From NCBI RefSeq assembly GCF_001458435.1, contig NZ_CYSF01000003.1, positions 62,001 through 126,000 on the forward strand: 64,000 nucleotides of DNA, read 5' to 3'. Below, in pieces: positions 24,546 to 33,295 of the stretch; positions within the stretch are counted from its first letter, which is position 1; each line of letters opens with the position of its first letter. The position numbers and the translations under genes were made by a program. This stretch comes from Thalassovita mediterranea (GTDB taxonomy: Bacteria > Pseudomonadota > Alphaproteobacteria > Rhodobacterales > Rhodobacteraceae). Under the pieces are notes generated by a model that had not been told where the DNA came from, ran no database searches, and saw only the letters and a program-made list of their open reading frames with translations.

Positions 24546-25673
24546 TCAAGCACCTGTGCGCATGGTTTCACGATTTCGTGCCAGCCAATGCAGCGCCAGC
24601 GCCAAGGGCACCACCCGAATGTCGCCCCGATCCAGCATCGCCATCACGGTGTCAAAGTCGTAGATGTGACCTTTGATGTCCTCATGTTCCCCGTCCACGC
24701 CCCCCAGACGCGCGGCTTCATCCGGCAGATCCGCGATCCCCAGATAGGTATAGAAAAACTCTGACGAGGTGCCAGGCGATGGATACCCTTCGTGGATGAC
24801 ATGCAGGTGAGATAGTTCCAGCCCGGCCTCTTCGCGCGCTTCGCGATGAGCAGCATCCAGCGGCGTTTCGCCCGGATCGACACGGCCAGCAATAGGCTCC
24901 AACTGCCACGGCCCATGATCGCCGCGCGCCAAGGGCCCCATGCGCACCTGCTCCACCAACAGCACACGGTCGCGCACCGGATCATAGGGCAGAACCAGCG
25001 CTGCATCGCCAGATAGGAAAATCGCGCGCTCGACCTCTTCACTCAGGGAACCGTCAAACCGGCGGAACCGGAGTGCGCGCTCCTCCAACGCGAAGAAGTT
25101 CGCGTAAGGAATTGAAATATCGCGATTTACAACATCTGACGCCTGCATTCCGCTTGGCCCCAGAACCGGATTTTCGGCCTGCGCTGCCACATGAGCAGAG
25201 GCGCGCACATGGATCATGCCATACATCGCGCCCACCTCAGCCGCGGTCTTGTGGCCACGGTGGCGCATCACCTCGACCGCGGCGCGGGTGTTGATATCAC
25301 CCCACTTGGGCGCCCAGTCTTCTAGCTGGAACAGTGGCCCCGGTGTATGGCCCGTTTTCGGCGGCCAAAACATCTGCACGCGCCGCGACACACCGTTTTC
25401 GGTCACCTCGGTCCAGATCAGATCGAAATCGAAAACCTGTTCGTAATAATCAAGACGCGCCACATCCTCGGCGCTAAGCCCGCGCGCCAGCAATCCAACA
25501 GCCGCCTCGCCAGGCGATGCCACCAACAGCGGGAATGCGTGACCATCCGCCCAGTGGATCTGATGATCGGCAAAGGACGCTTCGCTCAACGTAATGTCGG
25601 ACAGATCGTGCCCGATCACGGTTTCCAACAGCGGCAGATGGCGCAGCGTACCAAAGAAAAACAGATCCGACAT
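24546..25673 (-). CDS. trgB: Tellurite-resistance protein TrgB: GGCT-like plus Nudix domains
   Basis: The 375-residue protein has two domains. Residues 1-150 resemble the gamma-glutamylcyclotransferase/AIG2 fold (FFFGTLRHLPLLE, RLDYYEQVFDF). Residues 180-375 form a Nudix hydrolase of ADP-ribose pyrophosphatase type; the Nudix box runs 263-285 with G263, E269, R277, E278, E281, E282 and G284 all in place. It probably hydrolyses ADP-ribose or a related nucleotide. The start at 25673 fits the GGCT fold; an earlier in-frame start at 25715 reads into trgA. Gene order trgA-trgB-cysK matches the known locus. The mechanism of tellurite resistance is not clear. Confidence 0.85.
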   Translation of the reverse strand: MSDLFFFGTLRHLPLLETVIGHDLSDITLSEASFADHQIHWADGHAFPLLVASPGEAAVGLLARGLSAEDVARLDYYEQVFDFDLIWTEVTENGVSRRVQMFWPPKTGHTPGPLFQLEDWAPKWGDINTRAAVEVMRHRGHKTAAEVGAMYGMIHVRASAHVAAQAENPVLGPSGMQASDVVNRDISIPYANFFALEERALRFRRFDGSLSEEVERAIFLSGDAALVLPYDPVRDRVLLVEQVRMGPLARGDHGPWQLEPIAGRVDPGETPLDAAHREAREEAGLELSHLHVIHEGYPSPGTSSEFFYTYLGIADLPDEAARLGGVDGEHEDIKGHIYDFDTVMAMLDRGDIRVVPLALALHWLARNRETMRTGA

Positions 25674-25705
25674 TCGGGCATATCCTATTGAAGAGAGGGT
25701 AAAAC

Positions 25706-26161
25706 CTACCTCCAACGGCTATGAGCCATATCCACGATAAAGGCAATTACAACCGACCCGATAATCAGTGGACCAATCACAGTCGGATGCAACAGCACCA
25801 CACCGAAGTCGGCAATGATGCGAAATACATCCTCGAGCGCTTTGAGCGGATCGGAATAACGCAAACGCTTGGAAAGGCGCAGCATCTCATTTACCGATTG
25901 CGCCAGAATAGCAATTGTCGCCAAAGAAAACGCCGCCGTCAGCCCGCGTGACATCGCAACCATTCGGTTGCCGCTGCTCGCCTGCCCACCTTTGGGCACC
26001 AACATCGACCAGCCGACATAAGCGCCAAGGGCCAAGTTGACGTGATTAAACCAGCCGAACACTGTGCTTTCCGGCATCAATGGGCGCACCAAATCGGAAA
26101 CAAACCACCCCAATGCCCCCATCAGGACGCCACCGATCGCCCGTGCTGTAGTTAAATTCAT
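25706..26161 (-). CDS. trgA: TrgA family membrane protein
   Basis: The 151-residue protein has four hydrophobic segments: about 5-25 (ARAIGGVLMGALGWFVSDLV), 35-52, 75-92 and 120-145. The motif PLMPESTVFGWFNHVNLALG matches my recollection of the TrgA family of Rhodobacterales. It is an inner-membrane protein of unknown chemistry that raises tellurite resistance together with TrgB. It begins the trgA-trgB-cysK run and lies 32 bases before trgB. The gap upstream to the photolyase gene is 204 bases. Confidence 0.8.
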   Translation of the reverse strand: MNLTTARAIGGVLMGALGWFVSDLVRPLMPESTVFGWFNHVNLALGAYVGWSMLVPKGGQASSGNRMVAMSRGLTAAFSLATIAILAQSVNEMLRLSKRLRYSDPLKALEDVFRIIADFGVVLLHPTVIGPLIIGSVVIAFIVDMAHSRWR

Positions 26162-26365
26162 CTGCTCGCCCTTCTTTTTTATATCAGGGCGTTACGCTGC
26201 GATTTTAATGTTGAATTTAACGGCAAAAGCGCATCATTCACGCCATTTCCACGAGATAGATCATCGCTGCCGCACAGCTTGGCCCTGCCCCGAAAGTGGC
26301 AAGAAATACGCCACGGATCAAGCCCATGGCGAAAAAGCCGTGCAGACCAATCGGCGCTTGGCGGA

Positions 26366-27787
26366 TCAGGTGGCGGGATGTTCAGCGGTTTTAAACGCCT
26401 CCAACGCTGCCAAAGCCTGCGCCCGCCCCTCGGGCAAGGACACGATCGGATTGAGCGGGCGGGACGTTTTCCAAGACAGCGGCACCGCCTCTTCAAATCC
26501 ACTGTTGGTTCCCAGCCAATGACGGCAATAGGTGTTTTGACCGTCAAACTTCTGCTGCTGGGTATCGGGGTTGAAAACCCTAAAATAGGGGGCTGCATCC
26601 GGACCACAGCCAGCCACCCATTGCCACCCCATCGCATTTGACGCGGCATCCCAATCCACCAATGTGTCGGCAAACCACTGCTGCCCGAACCGCCAATGCA
26701 TCCGCAGGTGTTTGGTCAGATAGGATGCCACGATCATCCTGACCCGATTGTGCATTCGCCCGGTGGCATACAACTCGCGCATGCCCGCATCGACCAGATC
26801 AACACCCGTGCGCCCCTGTTGCCATGCGATCAAGCGGGGATCATCGGCGCGATCCTCCCACTGGAATCGATCCCATTCGCGGCGCCAACATCCGGTTTGG
26901 ATATGGGGATCGTGAAAGGTCAGATGCCAGGCAAAATCGCGCCATGCCAGTTCTTTCAGGAACTTCTCTGCCTCGCCGTGCGGATAGCGCAGCAACGTCT
27001 GATGCCAGATCTGACGCGCCGAGATTTCCCCATACGCCAGGGGTTCGCTGAGGTTCGATGTCAGCGCCCGCGCCGGGAAGTCGCGCCCTTCACCATATTC
27101 CGGCAGTACAGTGTCCAGAAACTGATCCAGCCGCGCCTGCGCAGCCTCTTCGCCCAGCAACAAGTGCTGCGCGACCACCGCCGCACCACGGCGCATTTCA
27201 GCCCCCAAATCCCATTGCGCCAAATCCTCGGACCGCGGAACATTGCCCACTAAACGCAACTGGGCAGGCGGTGCCAAGGGGGCAGCAATCGCCTGAACAG
27301 ACAGCGCACGCCAGAACGGCGAATAGACCTTAAAATGCCCGCCCGTTTTGGTCGTCGTTTTCCACGGCTCTTGCAAAAGGTTACCAGAAAAACTTTCAAC
27401 ATCAATATCTTGCGATGCAAAGCTTGCCTTCACCTCGGTATCTCGGGCAATGCCGTCTGGATCATAGGCACGGTTCCAGTAGATGGTAGTCGCACCTGTT
27501 TCACCGATGATGTCGCGCAACACGTCCAACGCGGAACCCGAGCGCAAGATCAAGCGATTGCCCAGCTGCCTCAGCCGCGCCGCAAAATGATCAAGTCCCA
27601 GCCCGAACCGCCATTTATGCGCCGCCCCCAAAGCATCGAACAAAGGGTCGCGAATAAACACCACCACCACTGGCCGGCCCGTTGCAGCCGCCGCCGACAG
27701 CGCAGGATTATCCCGCAGCCGCAAGTCACGACGCAACCACACCAAAATCGGGGCCTCATCAGGGGCGATCATGTTAGCTTCAGCCAT
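26366..27787 (-). CDS. phrB: Deoxyribodipyrimidine photolyase (class I, cryptochrome family)
   Basis: The roughly 473-residue protein has an N-terminal antenna domain (ILVWLRRDLRLRDNPALSAA) and a C-terminal FAD domain (KFLKELAWRDFAWHLTFHDP, GRTGVDLVDAGMRELYATG, WDAASNAMGWQWVAGCGPD, PYFRVFNPDTQQQKFD). These are the class I CPD photolyase signatures; it repairs UV-induced pyrimidine dimers with light. The start at 27787 has AAAGG 7 bases upstream and is preferred over 27805, which has no site, although 27772 is also possible. It is on the same strand as the trg run but separated by about 204 bases. Confidence 0.93.
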   Translation of the reverse strand: MAEANMIAPDEAPILVWLRRDLRLRDNPALSAAAATGRPVVVVFIRDPLFDALGAAHKWRFGLGLDHFAARLRQLGNRLILRSGSALDVLRDIIGETGATTIYWNRAYDPDGIARDTEVKASFASQDIDVESFSGNLLQEPWKTTTKTGGHFKVYSPFWRALSVQAIAAPLAPPAQLRLVGNVPRSEDLAQWDLGAEMRRGAAVVAQHLLLGEEAAQARLDQFLDTVLPEYGEGRDFPARALTSNLSEPLAYGEISARQIWHQTLLRYPHGEAEKFLKELAWRDFAWHLTFHDPHIQTGCWRREWDRFQWEDRADDPRLIAWQQGRTGVDLVDAGMRELYATGRMHNRVRMIVASYLTKHLRMHWRFGQQWFADTLVDWDAASNAMGWQWVAGCGPDAAPYFRVFNPDTQQQKFDGQNTYCRHWLGTNSGFEEAVPLSWKTSRPLNPIVSLPEGRAQALAALEAFKTAEHPAT

Positions 27788-27865
27788 CTTGCTGCCTTTT
27801 GTCATTATTTCAGACAGATACGCGCCGGACCAGCGCTTGGATCACTCACCCGATGCAAGCGAGGG

Positions 27866-29131
27866 CTACAGCACCTGATCCAGCGCACGGATCAACTGAC
27901 TGACCTCTTCTGGGCTGGTGTAATGCACAAAGCTCAAACGCAGAACACCTTGATCGGCGTTCACCCCCATGCCCGACAGCGCACGCCCCGCATAGAAGCT
28001 ACCGCCCCCTGCCATAATGCCATGTTCGGACAGTTGCGCCGCCACCGGATGCGCTGCACGCCCCAGATCAAGCGCCAACGTCGGTGCGCGATCGACCGCA
28101 GTCTTTGGACCCAGCAGACGCAGATCATTGCGATTGCCCAGATACTCTAGCAGCGGCTGCAACAGCTGCACCTCATGGGCGCGCATCAAATCATGCACCG
28201 CGCCCGCACGTTCTGTCAGCGAACCAACCATGCCGTGATGGTCAGCCACCGCTTCGATGTAATCAACCATACCGGCGCAGGCCGCGACCTGAGCATGATC
28301 TGGCCCCGCTGGCGTAAACCGTTTGTAAAGAACATCACCGTTAAATTCGTGCCCCTGATTGGGCAACGTCTCGCCCAACGGGCGGCGGATCACCATGATC
28401 CCCTGATGGGGGCCGTAGGTTTTATATGCGGAAAACAGGTAAATATCAGCGCCCAGCGCATCGACATTGGGGATGCCGTGTGGCGCATAGCTCACCCCGT
28501 CCACACAGACGAACGCACCAGCCGCGTGGGCCATGGCCGCGATGTCGGCAACCGGGTTCACCTCTGCCACGACATTGGAACAATGGGGGAAACACACCAG
28601 CCGCACCCGATCATCCAGTAGCTTTGTCAGATCGTTCAAATCCAAATGGCCGGTTGCCGGATCAACACGCCATTCACGCACTTCAATGCCCGTATCCGCC
28701 AGACGGCGCCAGGGCCCGGTGTTGGCCTCATGGTCCTGATTGGTCACAACGATCGCATCACCCGGCTGCATCCACTGGCGAAACGCCTGCGCCAAAACAT
28801 AGGTGTTTTGCGTGGTCGATGGACCAAAGCTGACCTCATCGGTGTCGACCCCCATGACCTGCGCCAGACGTTGACGCGCTTCGTCCATCATGTCGCCTGC
28901 AGTCTGGCTAGCGGGATAAGGTGCGTAAGGCTGCACCTTGTTGGCGCGGTAAAACCGTTCCAACCGGTCAAGCACGGGGGCAGCCGTATAGGACCCACCG
29001 GCGTTTTCAAAAAACGCCTGCCCCTGCAAACTCTTCTCGGCAAAGGCCGGGAATTGAGCCCTGACAAAAGCCAGATCCAGGCTATAGCGTGCATCATCGG
29101 ACGAAGCGGGGGGGATCGGTGTCTGTGTCAT
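27866..29131 (-). CDS. Class V aminotransferase, cysteine desulfurase-like without catalytic Cys
   Basis: The 421-residue PLP enzyme has the class V fold: FFENAGGSYTAAPVLDRL near the N-terminus, VCVDGVSYAPHGIPNVDALG, and the PLP Lys in FSAYKTYGPHQG. In cysteine desulfurases a Cys sits in the C-terminal RxGxHCA loop; the matching stretch here (GGGSFYAGRALSGMG) has none, so it is more likely a selenocysteine-lyase-like, epimerase or kynureninase-type enzyme. The substrate is unknown. It is transcribed alone, 236 bases after acuI and behind the acuI terminator. The gap between 29132 and 29367 contains only that terminator. Confidence 0.85.
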   Translation of the reverse strand: MTQTPIPPASSDDARYSLDLAFVRAQFPAFAEKSLQGQAFFENAGGSYTAAPVLDRLERFYRANKVQPYAPYPASQTAGDMMDEARQRLAQVMGVDTDEVSFGPSTTQNTYVLAQAFRQWMQPGDAIVVTNQDHEANTGPWRRLADTGIEVREWRVDPATGHLDLNDLTKLLDDRVRLVCFPHCSNVVAEVNPVADIAAMAHAAGAFVCVDGVSYAPHGIPNVDALGADIYLFSAYKTYGPHQGIMVIRRPLGETLPNQGHEFNGDVLYKRFTPAGPDHAQVAACAGMVDYIEAVADHHGMVGSLTERAGAVHDLMRAHEVQLLQPLLEYLGNRNDLRLLGPKTAVDRAPTLALDLGRAAHPVAAQLSEHGIMAGGGSFYAGRALSGMGVNADQGVLRLSFVHYTSPEEVSQLIRALDQVL

Positions 29132-29269
29132 ACCACCAGACCTGTTTCAGACCGCGGCGCAGGTCAATACCGCAAAATTCCTAGATGGCTTGTGGCTGGG
29201 GAAAATTGCCCCACGACGACTATGCCATTGCCCCCTTAACGGGCCGCGGTCGTTACGCAGGCGGCAAAT

Positions 29270-29305
29270 AAAAAAAATGCCCGCCGTTTCTAGACGGCGA
29301 GCATT
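29270..29305 (-). terminator. Intrinsic terminator of acuI
   Basis: On the minus strand a stem AATGC-CGCCGT/ACGGCG-GCATT, with one mismatch and a short loop, runs into eight T residues. It lies about 63 bases after the acuI stop. Confidence 0.88.
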
Positions 29306-29367
29306 TAACAATAGGGGCCGAGGACTGCGGACCTACAGGACCGGCACCCAACGGCCGCTCTCAAACC

Positions 29368-30360
29368 TTAGGCGTTCAGGTCTACGACAACGCGCCCCTG
29401 AACCTGACCGGCCAGAATGTCGGCACCCAGTTGCGGCAGATCATCCAACGTAGCCGGACGCACCATAGCCTCCAGCTTGTCCATCGGCAGGTCGGTCACA
29501 ACGCGCTGCCAAGCGCGCTGGCGGTTTTCAAACGGCTGCATGACCGAATCGATACCCAGCAGGTTCACACCGCGCAGCAGGAACGGGATGACAGTTGCGG
29601 GCAAGTTCGCACCACCGGCCAGACCAACAGCGGCAACCGACGCCCCATATTTCATCTGCCCCAGAACACGCGCCAACATGTCACCGCCAACTGCATCAAC
29701 ACAGCCCGCCCAGTTTTCGCTTTCCAACGGGCGTTTTACGGTTTCATTCAGATCCGAACGCGGCACGATCTGGGTTGCGCCCAGCCCCTTCAGGTAGCCT
29801 TCGGTTTCCTCACGACCCGTTACTGCCGCCACTTCATAGCCCTTGTGCGCCAGAATTGCCGTTGCAACAGACCCAACACCACCTGCGGCACCGGTTACCA
29901 GAACCGGACCCTGCCCAGGCGCCAGACCGTGATCTTCCAACGCCATGACCGACAGCATCGCGGTAAAGCCAGCCGTTCCCACCGCCATTGCCTGACGGGT
30001 TGTCAGACCTTCAGGCAGCGGCACCAGCCAGTCAGCTTTCACGCGTGCTTTCTGGCCGTAACCGCCCCAATGCACTTCACCAACGCGCCAACCGGTCAGC
30101 ACGACCTTGTCGCCCGGCGCATAGCGAGGATCATCAGACGCCTCAACAGTGCCAGCGAAATCGATGCCGGGCACATGCGGGTAGTTCCGCACCAGACCGC
30201 CACCGCGCGGCCCCATGCACAGACCATCCTTATAGTTCACGGTGGAGTATTCCACCGCAACAGTCACGTCACCTGCAGGCAGATCATCAAGCGTGAGTTC
30301 CTGCACCTGCGAGTGATTTTTTCCGTCCTCATCCTGAGTAACAACCAAAGCCTTGAACAT
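29368..30360 (-). CDS. acuI: Acrylyl-CoA reductase (NADPH), AcuI/YhdH type
   Basis: The 330-residue medium-chain reductase matches AcuI: MFKALVVTQDEDGK, EYSTVNYKDGL, HVPGIDFAGTVE, TGWRVGEVHWGGYGQKARV and the Rossmann loop VTGAAGGVGSVA. It has no structural or catalytic zinc Cys set. AcuI reduces acryloyl-CoA to propionyl-CoA and protects against toxic acrylate formed from DMSP. In Ruegeria pomeroyi, acuI adjoins the DMSP demethylase gene dmdA and a GntR regulator; here the GntR gene is divergent but dmdA is absent. The 241-base gap holds two palindromes close to the GntR start. Confidence 0.9.
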   Translation of the reverse strand: MFKALVVTQDEDGKNHSQVQELTLDDLPAGDVTVAVEYSTVNYKDGLCMGPRGGGLVRNYPHVPGIDFAGTVEASDDPRYAPGDKVVLTGWRVGEVHWGGYGQKARVKADWLVPLPEGLTTRQAMAVGTAGFTAMLSVMALEDHGLAPGQGPVLVTGAAGGVGSVATAILAHKGYEVAAVTGREETEGYLKGLGATQIVPRSDLNETVKRPLESENWAGCVDAVGGDMLARVLGQMKYGASVAAVGLAGGANLPATVIPFLLRGVNLLGIDSVMQPFENRQRAWQRVVTDLPMDKLEAMVRPATLDDLPQLGADILAGQVQGRVVVDLNA

Positions 30361-30564
30361 CTTCTACCCTTCCGAAGTTAATTCTTTCCTAACGCGCCCG
30401 CGAAAAATCGCCCCAGATCCAGTTTAGCACATCCGGAGAAACCTTCCGCCCTGGCAAGCATTTCTTAACCTTTCGCTGTCACACTGGGATCAGATCAAAA
30501 TTCGACGCCCTAACAGACAGGAGGATGCAGAATGTGAATCTTGCCCTGAGAAACAGCAGCTGAT

Positions 30565-30614
30565 AAATGTCTGACAAATAAAATTCGCCTTGCCAAGTGA
30601 AATGTCAGACAATT
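30565..30614. promoter_or_regulatory. Paired palindromic operator at the GntR gene start
   Basis: Two near-identical 15-base sites, AAATGTCTGACAAAT (30565-30579) and AAATGTCAGACAATT (30600-30614), are spaced 35 bases apart. Each has the 9-base palindrome TGTC-W-GACA, the odd-centred half-site geometry of FadR-type GntR operators. The second overlaps the start codon of the gene, which strongly suggests autorepression, and the pair could also act on acuI. Confidence 0.6.
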
Positions 30615-31330
30615 CAAAAAATCCAAAACAGACCACGAAACGCCCGAACCTGTCTGCAGAAATTGCAGATGCCATTCGGGATGCCATCATTACCGGTCAA
30701 TTGATTGTCGACGAACGCCTGCCATCTGAGTCTGAATTGTCAGCGCAGTTCAACGTTTCGCGCCCCACCGTGCGCGAGGCATTGAAACGCTTGGCCGCAC
30801 AATCGCTGATCCGCACACAGCGCGGCGCCAGTGGTGGGGCATTTGTCAATCGGCTGAGCTATGAACAGGCCTATGATCAGCAGGTGACCACTGCGACCCT
30901 GTTGCTCAGCATGAACGGGGTCGGCTTTGAAACCGCCTGCGACGCCCGGTTTGCGCTTGAACGCGCCTGCGCACCGTTGGCCGCGCGTAATCGCACGCAG
31001 CATCATCTGGACCGGATGCGCAGTGAGTTGGAAAAACAGCGCAACGCTGCCCTGTCGGATGAGGCGTTTTGCACGTCAGATGTCGCCTTTCACCGGGCTT
31101 TTGTAGATAGCGCCTGCAATCAGGTTCTGTCCTACCAACTGGCCGGCGCGATTGAGGCAATGCAGCCGCTGATGAATATGATCACCTACACGCGCCGATC
31201 GCGCGAAAAGATCGTTGATCTGCACGACCGCATCCTGACAGCCCTAGACCAAGGTGACATGGCAGAATGCGACGCGGCTCTGGAGGCGTTGCACAGCTAT
31301 ACCGTCGATTTGGGAAAATCCGGACGCTAA
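30602..31330 (+). CDS. GntR-family regulator, FadR subfamily (FCD domain)
   Basis: The 242-residue protein has an N-terminal winged helix (residues about 15-75: AIRDAIITGQLIVDERLPSE, SRPTVREALKRLAAQSLI) and an all-helical FCD effector domain with the metal-site pattern ACDARFALERACAPL, FHRAF and LHDRIL (Asp and His residues). It should bind a carboxylic-acid ligand. It is divergent from acuI, as in DMSP loci of relatives, and two palindromes sit at its start. The ATG at 30602 has only a weak AGTGA site; an upstream TTG at 30590 is less likely. Confidence 0.9.
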   Translation: MSDNSKNPKQTTKRPNLSAEIADAIRDAIITGQLIVDERLPSESELSAQFNVSRPTVREALKRLAAQSLIRTQRGASGGAFVNRLSYEQAYDQQVTTATLLLSMNGVGFETACDARFALERACAPLAARNRTQHHLDRMRSELEKQRNAALSDEAFCTSDVAFHRAFVDSACNQVLSYQLAGAIEAMQPLMNMITYTRRSREKIVDLHDRILTALDQGDMAECDAALEALHSYTVDLGKSGR

Positions 31331-31439
31331 AAACACTTACGTCGCAGACCCGTTCCACCCCCCAATCTGCAGCAACCAATCAAACCGTCCGATCGCCCCT
31401 TTTCAAACCAAGCCGAAGCCACTACATAGAACCTGTTCC

Positions 31440-31770
31440 CTCGGGGACTATGGACATAAACGCGCTCGTAATAAGCGGATCGGACCCGGGGGCGGTACCC
31501 GGCGACTCCACCAAACATCCTTTATTGGGGGATCATGGGGTCGAAACAGGATCGACGAACGTCTAAAGGGGTTAGCTTTGTCCCGGTGAGATACCACCGT
31601 TATCGGTTCGCTAAGCATAATTGCCAATAACAATCGTGCTCCGATGGCTCTGGCTGCGTAAGCAGTCCGAAAAATCGACCTTTAAGTCCTTACGCCTAGC
31701 AGCCTAAGGCGGGGTCCGCAGGTACCTGGCAACAGAAACCTGCACCTTACCCTCCCCGAACAAACGCTGC
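31440..31770 (+). ncRNA. ssrA: tmRNA, two-piece circularly permuted (alpha type)
   Basis: The acceptor piece comes first and ends CGACTCC-A-CCA (31503-31513), preceded by a T-arm stem CCGGG/CCCGG. After a 23-base spacer the coding piece begins GGGGTCG (31537-31543), which pairs with CGACTCC to give a 7-base-pair acceptor stem with the G3-U70 pair needed for alanine charging. The following AAACAGGATCGACG matches the conserved tmRNA 5' region. The tag frame at 31623-31661 reads ANNNRAPMALAA then TAA, ending in the ALAA-type degron. Outer ends (about 31440 and 31770) are estimates. The RNA rescues stalled ribosomes together with SmpB. Confidence 0.93.
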
Positions 31771-31892
31771 AGATACGCATTCATCGAGTGGCGGGGATCA
31801 CCGACATACAACTGACAACTCTGCGCTATACGCACTGAGGCAAGCCCGCTAGAACGGGCCCAACACACCGCCCGTTACGTCGCAGGTTCCCT

Positions 31893-33137
31893 ATGTCTTC
31901 GCCCTCCACCTCTGAATTGTTCCGCGTCTTTGGCCGCATTGGCCTCCTGTCCTTTGGCGGCCCCGCGGCGCAGATCGCATTGATGCACAAAGAGCTGGTC
32001 GAAGATCGCCCCTGGCTGAGTGAGCGCCAGTTCCTGTCTGCCCTTTCGTTCTGCATGCTCTTACCCGGCCCCGAAGCGATGCAGCTGGCAACCTACGCCG
32101 GCTGGCTGAAGCGTGGCACATTGGGCGGTGTGATTGCGGGCACGTTGTTTGTATTGCCCGGCGCGGCGGTCGTTTTGGCACTGGCGCTGGCCTACGCCCA
32201 ATTTGGATCGCTGCCGCTGGTACAGGCCGCATTCCTTGGCGTGCAGGCAACTGTGGTGGTCATCGTATTGATGGCGCTCAAGAAAATCGCGGATAAGGCG
32301 CTGAACAACACCTTGGCGCGGGTGCTGGCGCTGACGTCCTTCCTCGCTATTTTTGCCCTCAACGCACCGTTTCCACTGGTCGTTCTGGGCGCAGCGGCAA
32401 TCGGCGCGCTATGGCCCGATGCAACGTCATCGGGGGACAGCGCGCCGCCCCGTCATCCGTTCAACTGGCACGCGGTTTTGACCTGCATCGCGCTGTGGGC
32501 ACTGCCATTTGCGGCGCTGATGCTTTGGCCTGCTCCGTTCCTGTGGGATGTTGCACAGTTTTTCAGCACGCTGGCCGTGGTAACATTTGGCGGCGCCTAT
32601 GCGGTGCTGGCCTACATGACACAAGCCGTGGTGCAGGATTTCAACTGGTTGAGCGTGAACCAAATGATGGATGCGCTGGGGCTGGCAGAAACCACCCCCG
32701 GGCCGCTGATCCTTGTCACGCAGTTTGTAGCGATGCTGGCCGGGCAATTGCAGGGCGGTTTGACGACGGCCCTGATGGCGGGCGCGCTCACGCTTTGGGT
32801 GACGTTTGTGCCTTGCTTCCTTTGGATTTTCGCCGCCGCCCCTTATGTGGAACGCATCACCCACGCGCCCAGATTGTCGGGCGCGCTTAGCGCCATCACT
32901 GCTGCCGTCGCGGGCGTGATCGCCAACCTGTCGATCTGGTTTGCCATGCAGCTGCTATTTGCCGAGGTGACGCAAACCCCATTTGCCCCCCTGCCCGTTT
33001 GGTCCAGCCTGTCACCGATTGCTGCGATTTTCATTGCCCTAGCGGCGGTGCTGATGTTGGTTTTAAAACGCTCTATGATGACAACGCTCGCCTTGATGGC
33101 TACGGCTGGGGTCTTCTGGGGGCTGCTTGGTGCCTAA
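31893..33137 (+). CDS. chrA: Chromate transporter (CHR family, two-domain)
   Basis: The 414-residue membrane protein consists of two related halves. Each starts with an FGGP/FGGA motif (SFGGPAAQIALM near 20; TFGGAYAVLAYM near 232) and continues with a PGP motif (LLPGPEAMQLATYAG; ETTPGPLILVTQFVA). This is the long CHR type, which expels chromate or exchanges it with sulfate. It lies between tmRNA and sspB, with 123 and 158 bases on either side. No chrB or other metal gene is adjacent. The start follows a modest AGG site. Confidence 0.92.
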   Translation: MSSPSTSELFRVFGRIGLLSFGGPAAQIALMHKELVEDRPWLSERQFLSALSFCMLLPGPEAMQLATYAGWLKRGTLGGVIAGTLFVLPGAAVVLALALAYAQFGSLPLVQAAFLGVQATVVVIVLMALKKIADKALNNTLARVLALTSFLAIFALNAPFPLVVLGAAAIGALWPDATSSGDSAPPRHPFNWHAVLTCIALWALPFAALMLWPAPFLWDVAQFFSTLAVVTFGGAYAVLAYMTQAVVQDFNWLSVNQMMDALGLAETTPGPLILVTQFVAMLAGQLQGGLTTALMAGALTLWVTFVPCFLWIFAAAPYVERITHAPRLSGALSAITAAVAGVIANLSIWFAMQLLFAEVTQTPFAPLPVWSSLSPIAAIFIALAAVLMLVLKRSMMTTLALMATAGVFWGLLGA

Positions 33138-33295
33138 TCAAGTGGCTGCAAGCTGTGCCCAAGCGGCTTGTGCAAAATTTTCACGACAGCACCGCAAGTG
33201 CCCTTCCGTTTTGTCGTAAATCTACTATGATTTTGCCCAAACAGACCCGCGCCAGCGATTGACTGAACAAATCCGGCGCAAAGAAAGGCAGCCAA

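Noticed and set aside
26238-26327. A 29-codon hydrophobic ORF on the minus strand between photolyase and trgA
   Set aside because: It could be a single membrane helix, but there is no ribosome site and no recognisable family, so I do not call it a gene.
31845-31861. GCCCG/CGGGC stem before chrA as a tmRNA terminator
   Set aside because: Five base pairs and no T-run are too weak to call; the tmRNA 3' end is left approximate.
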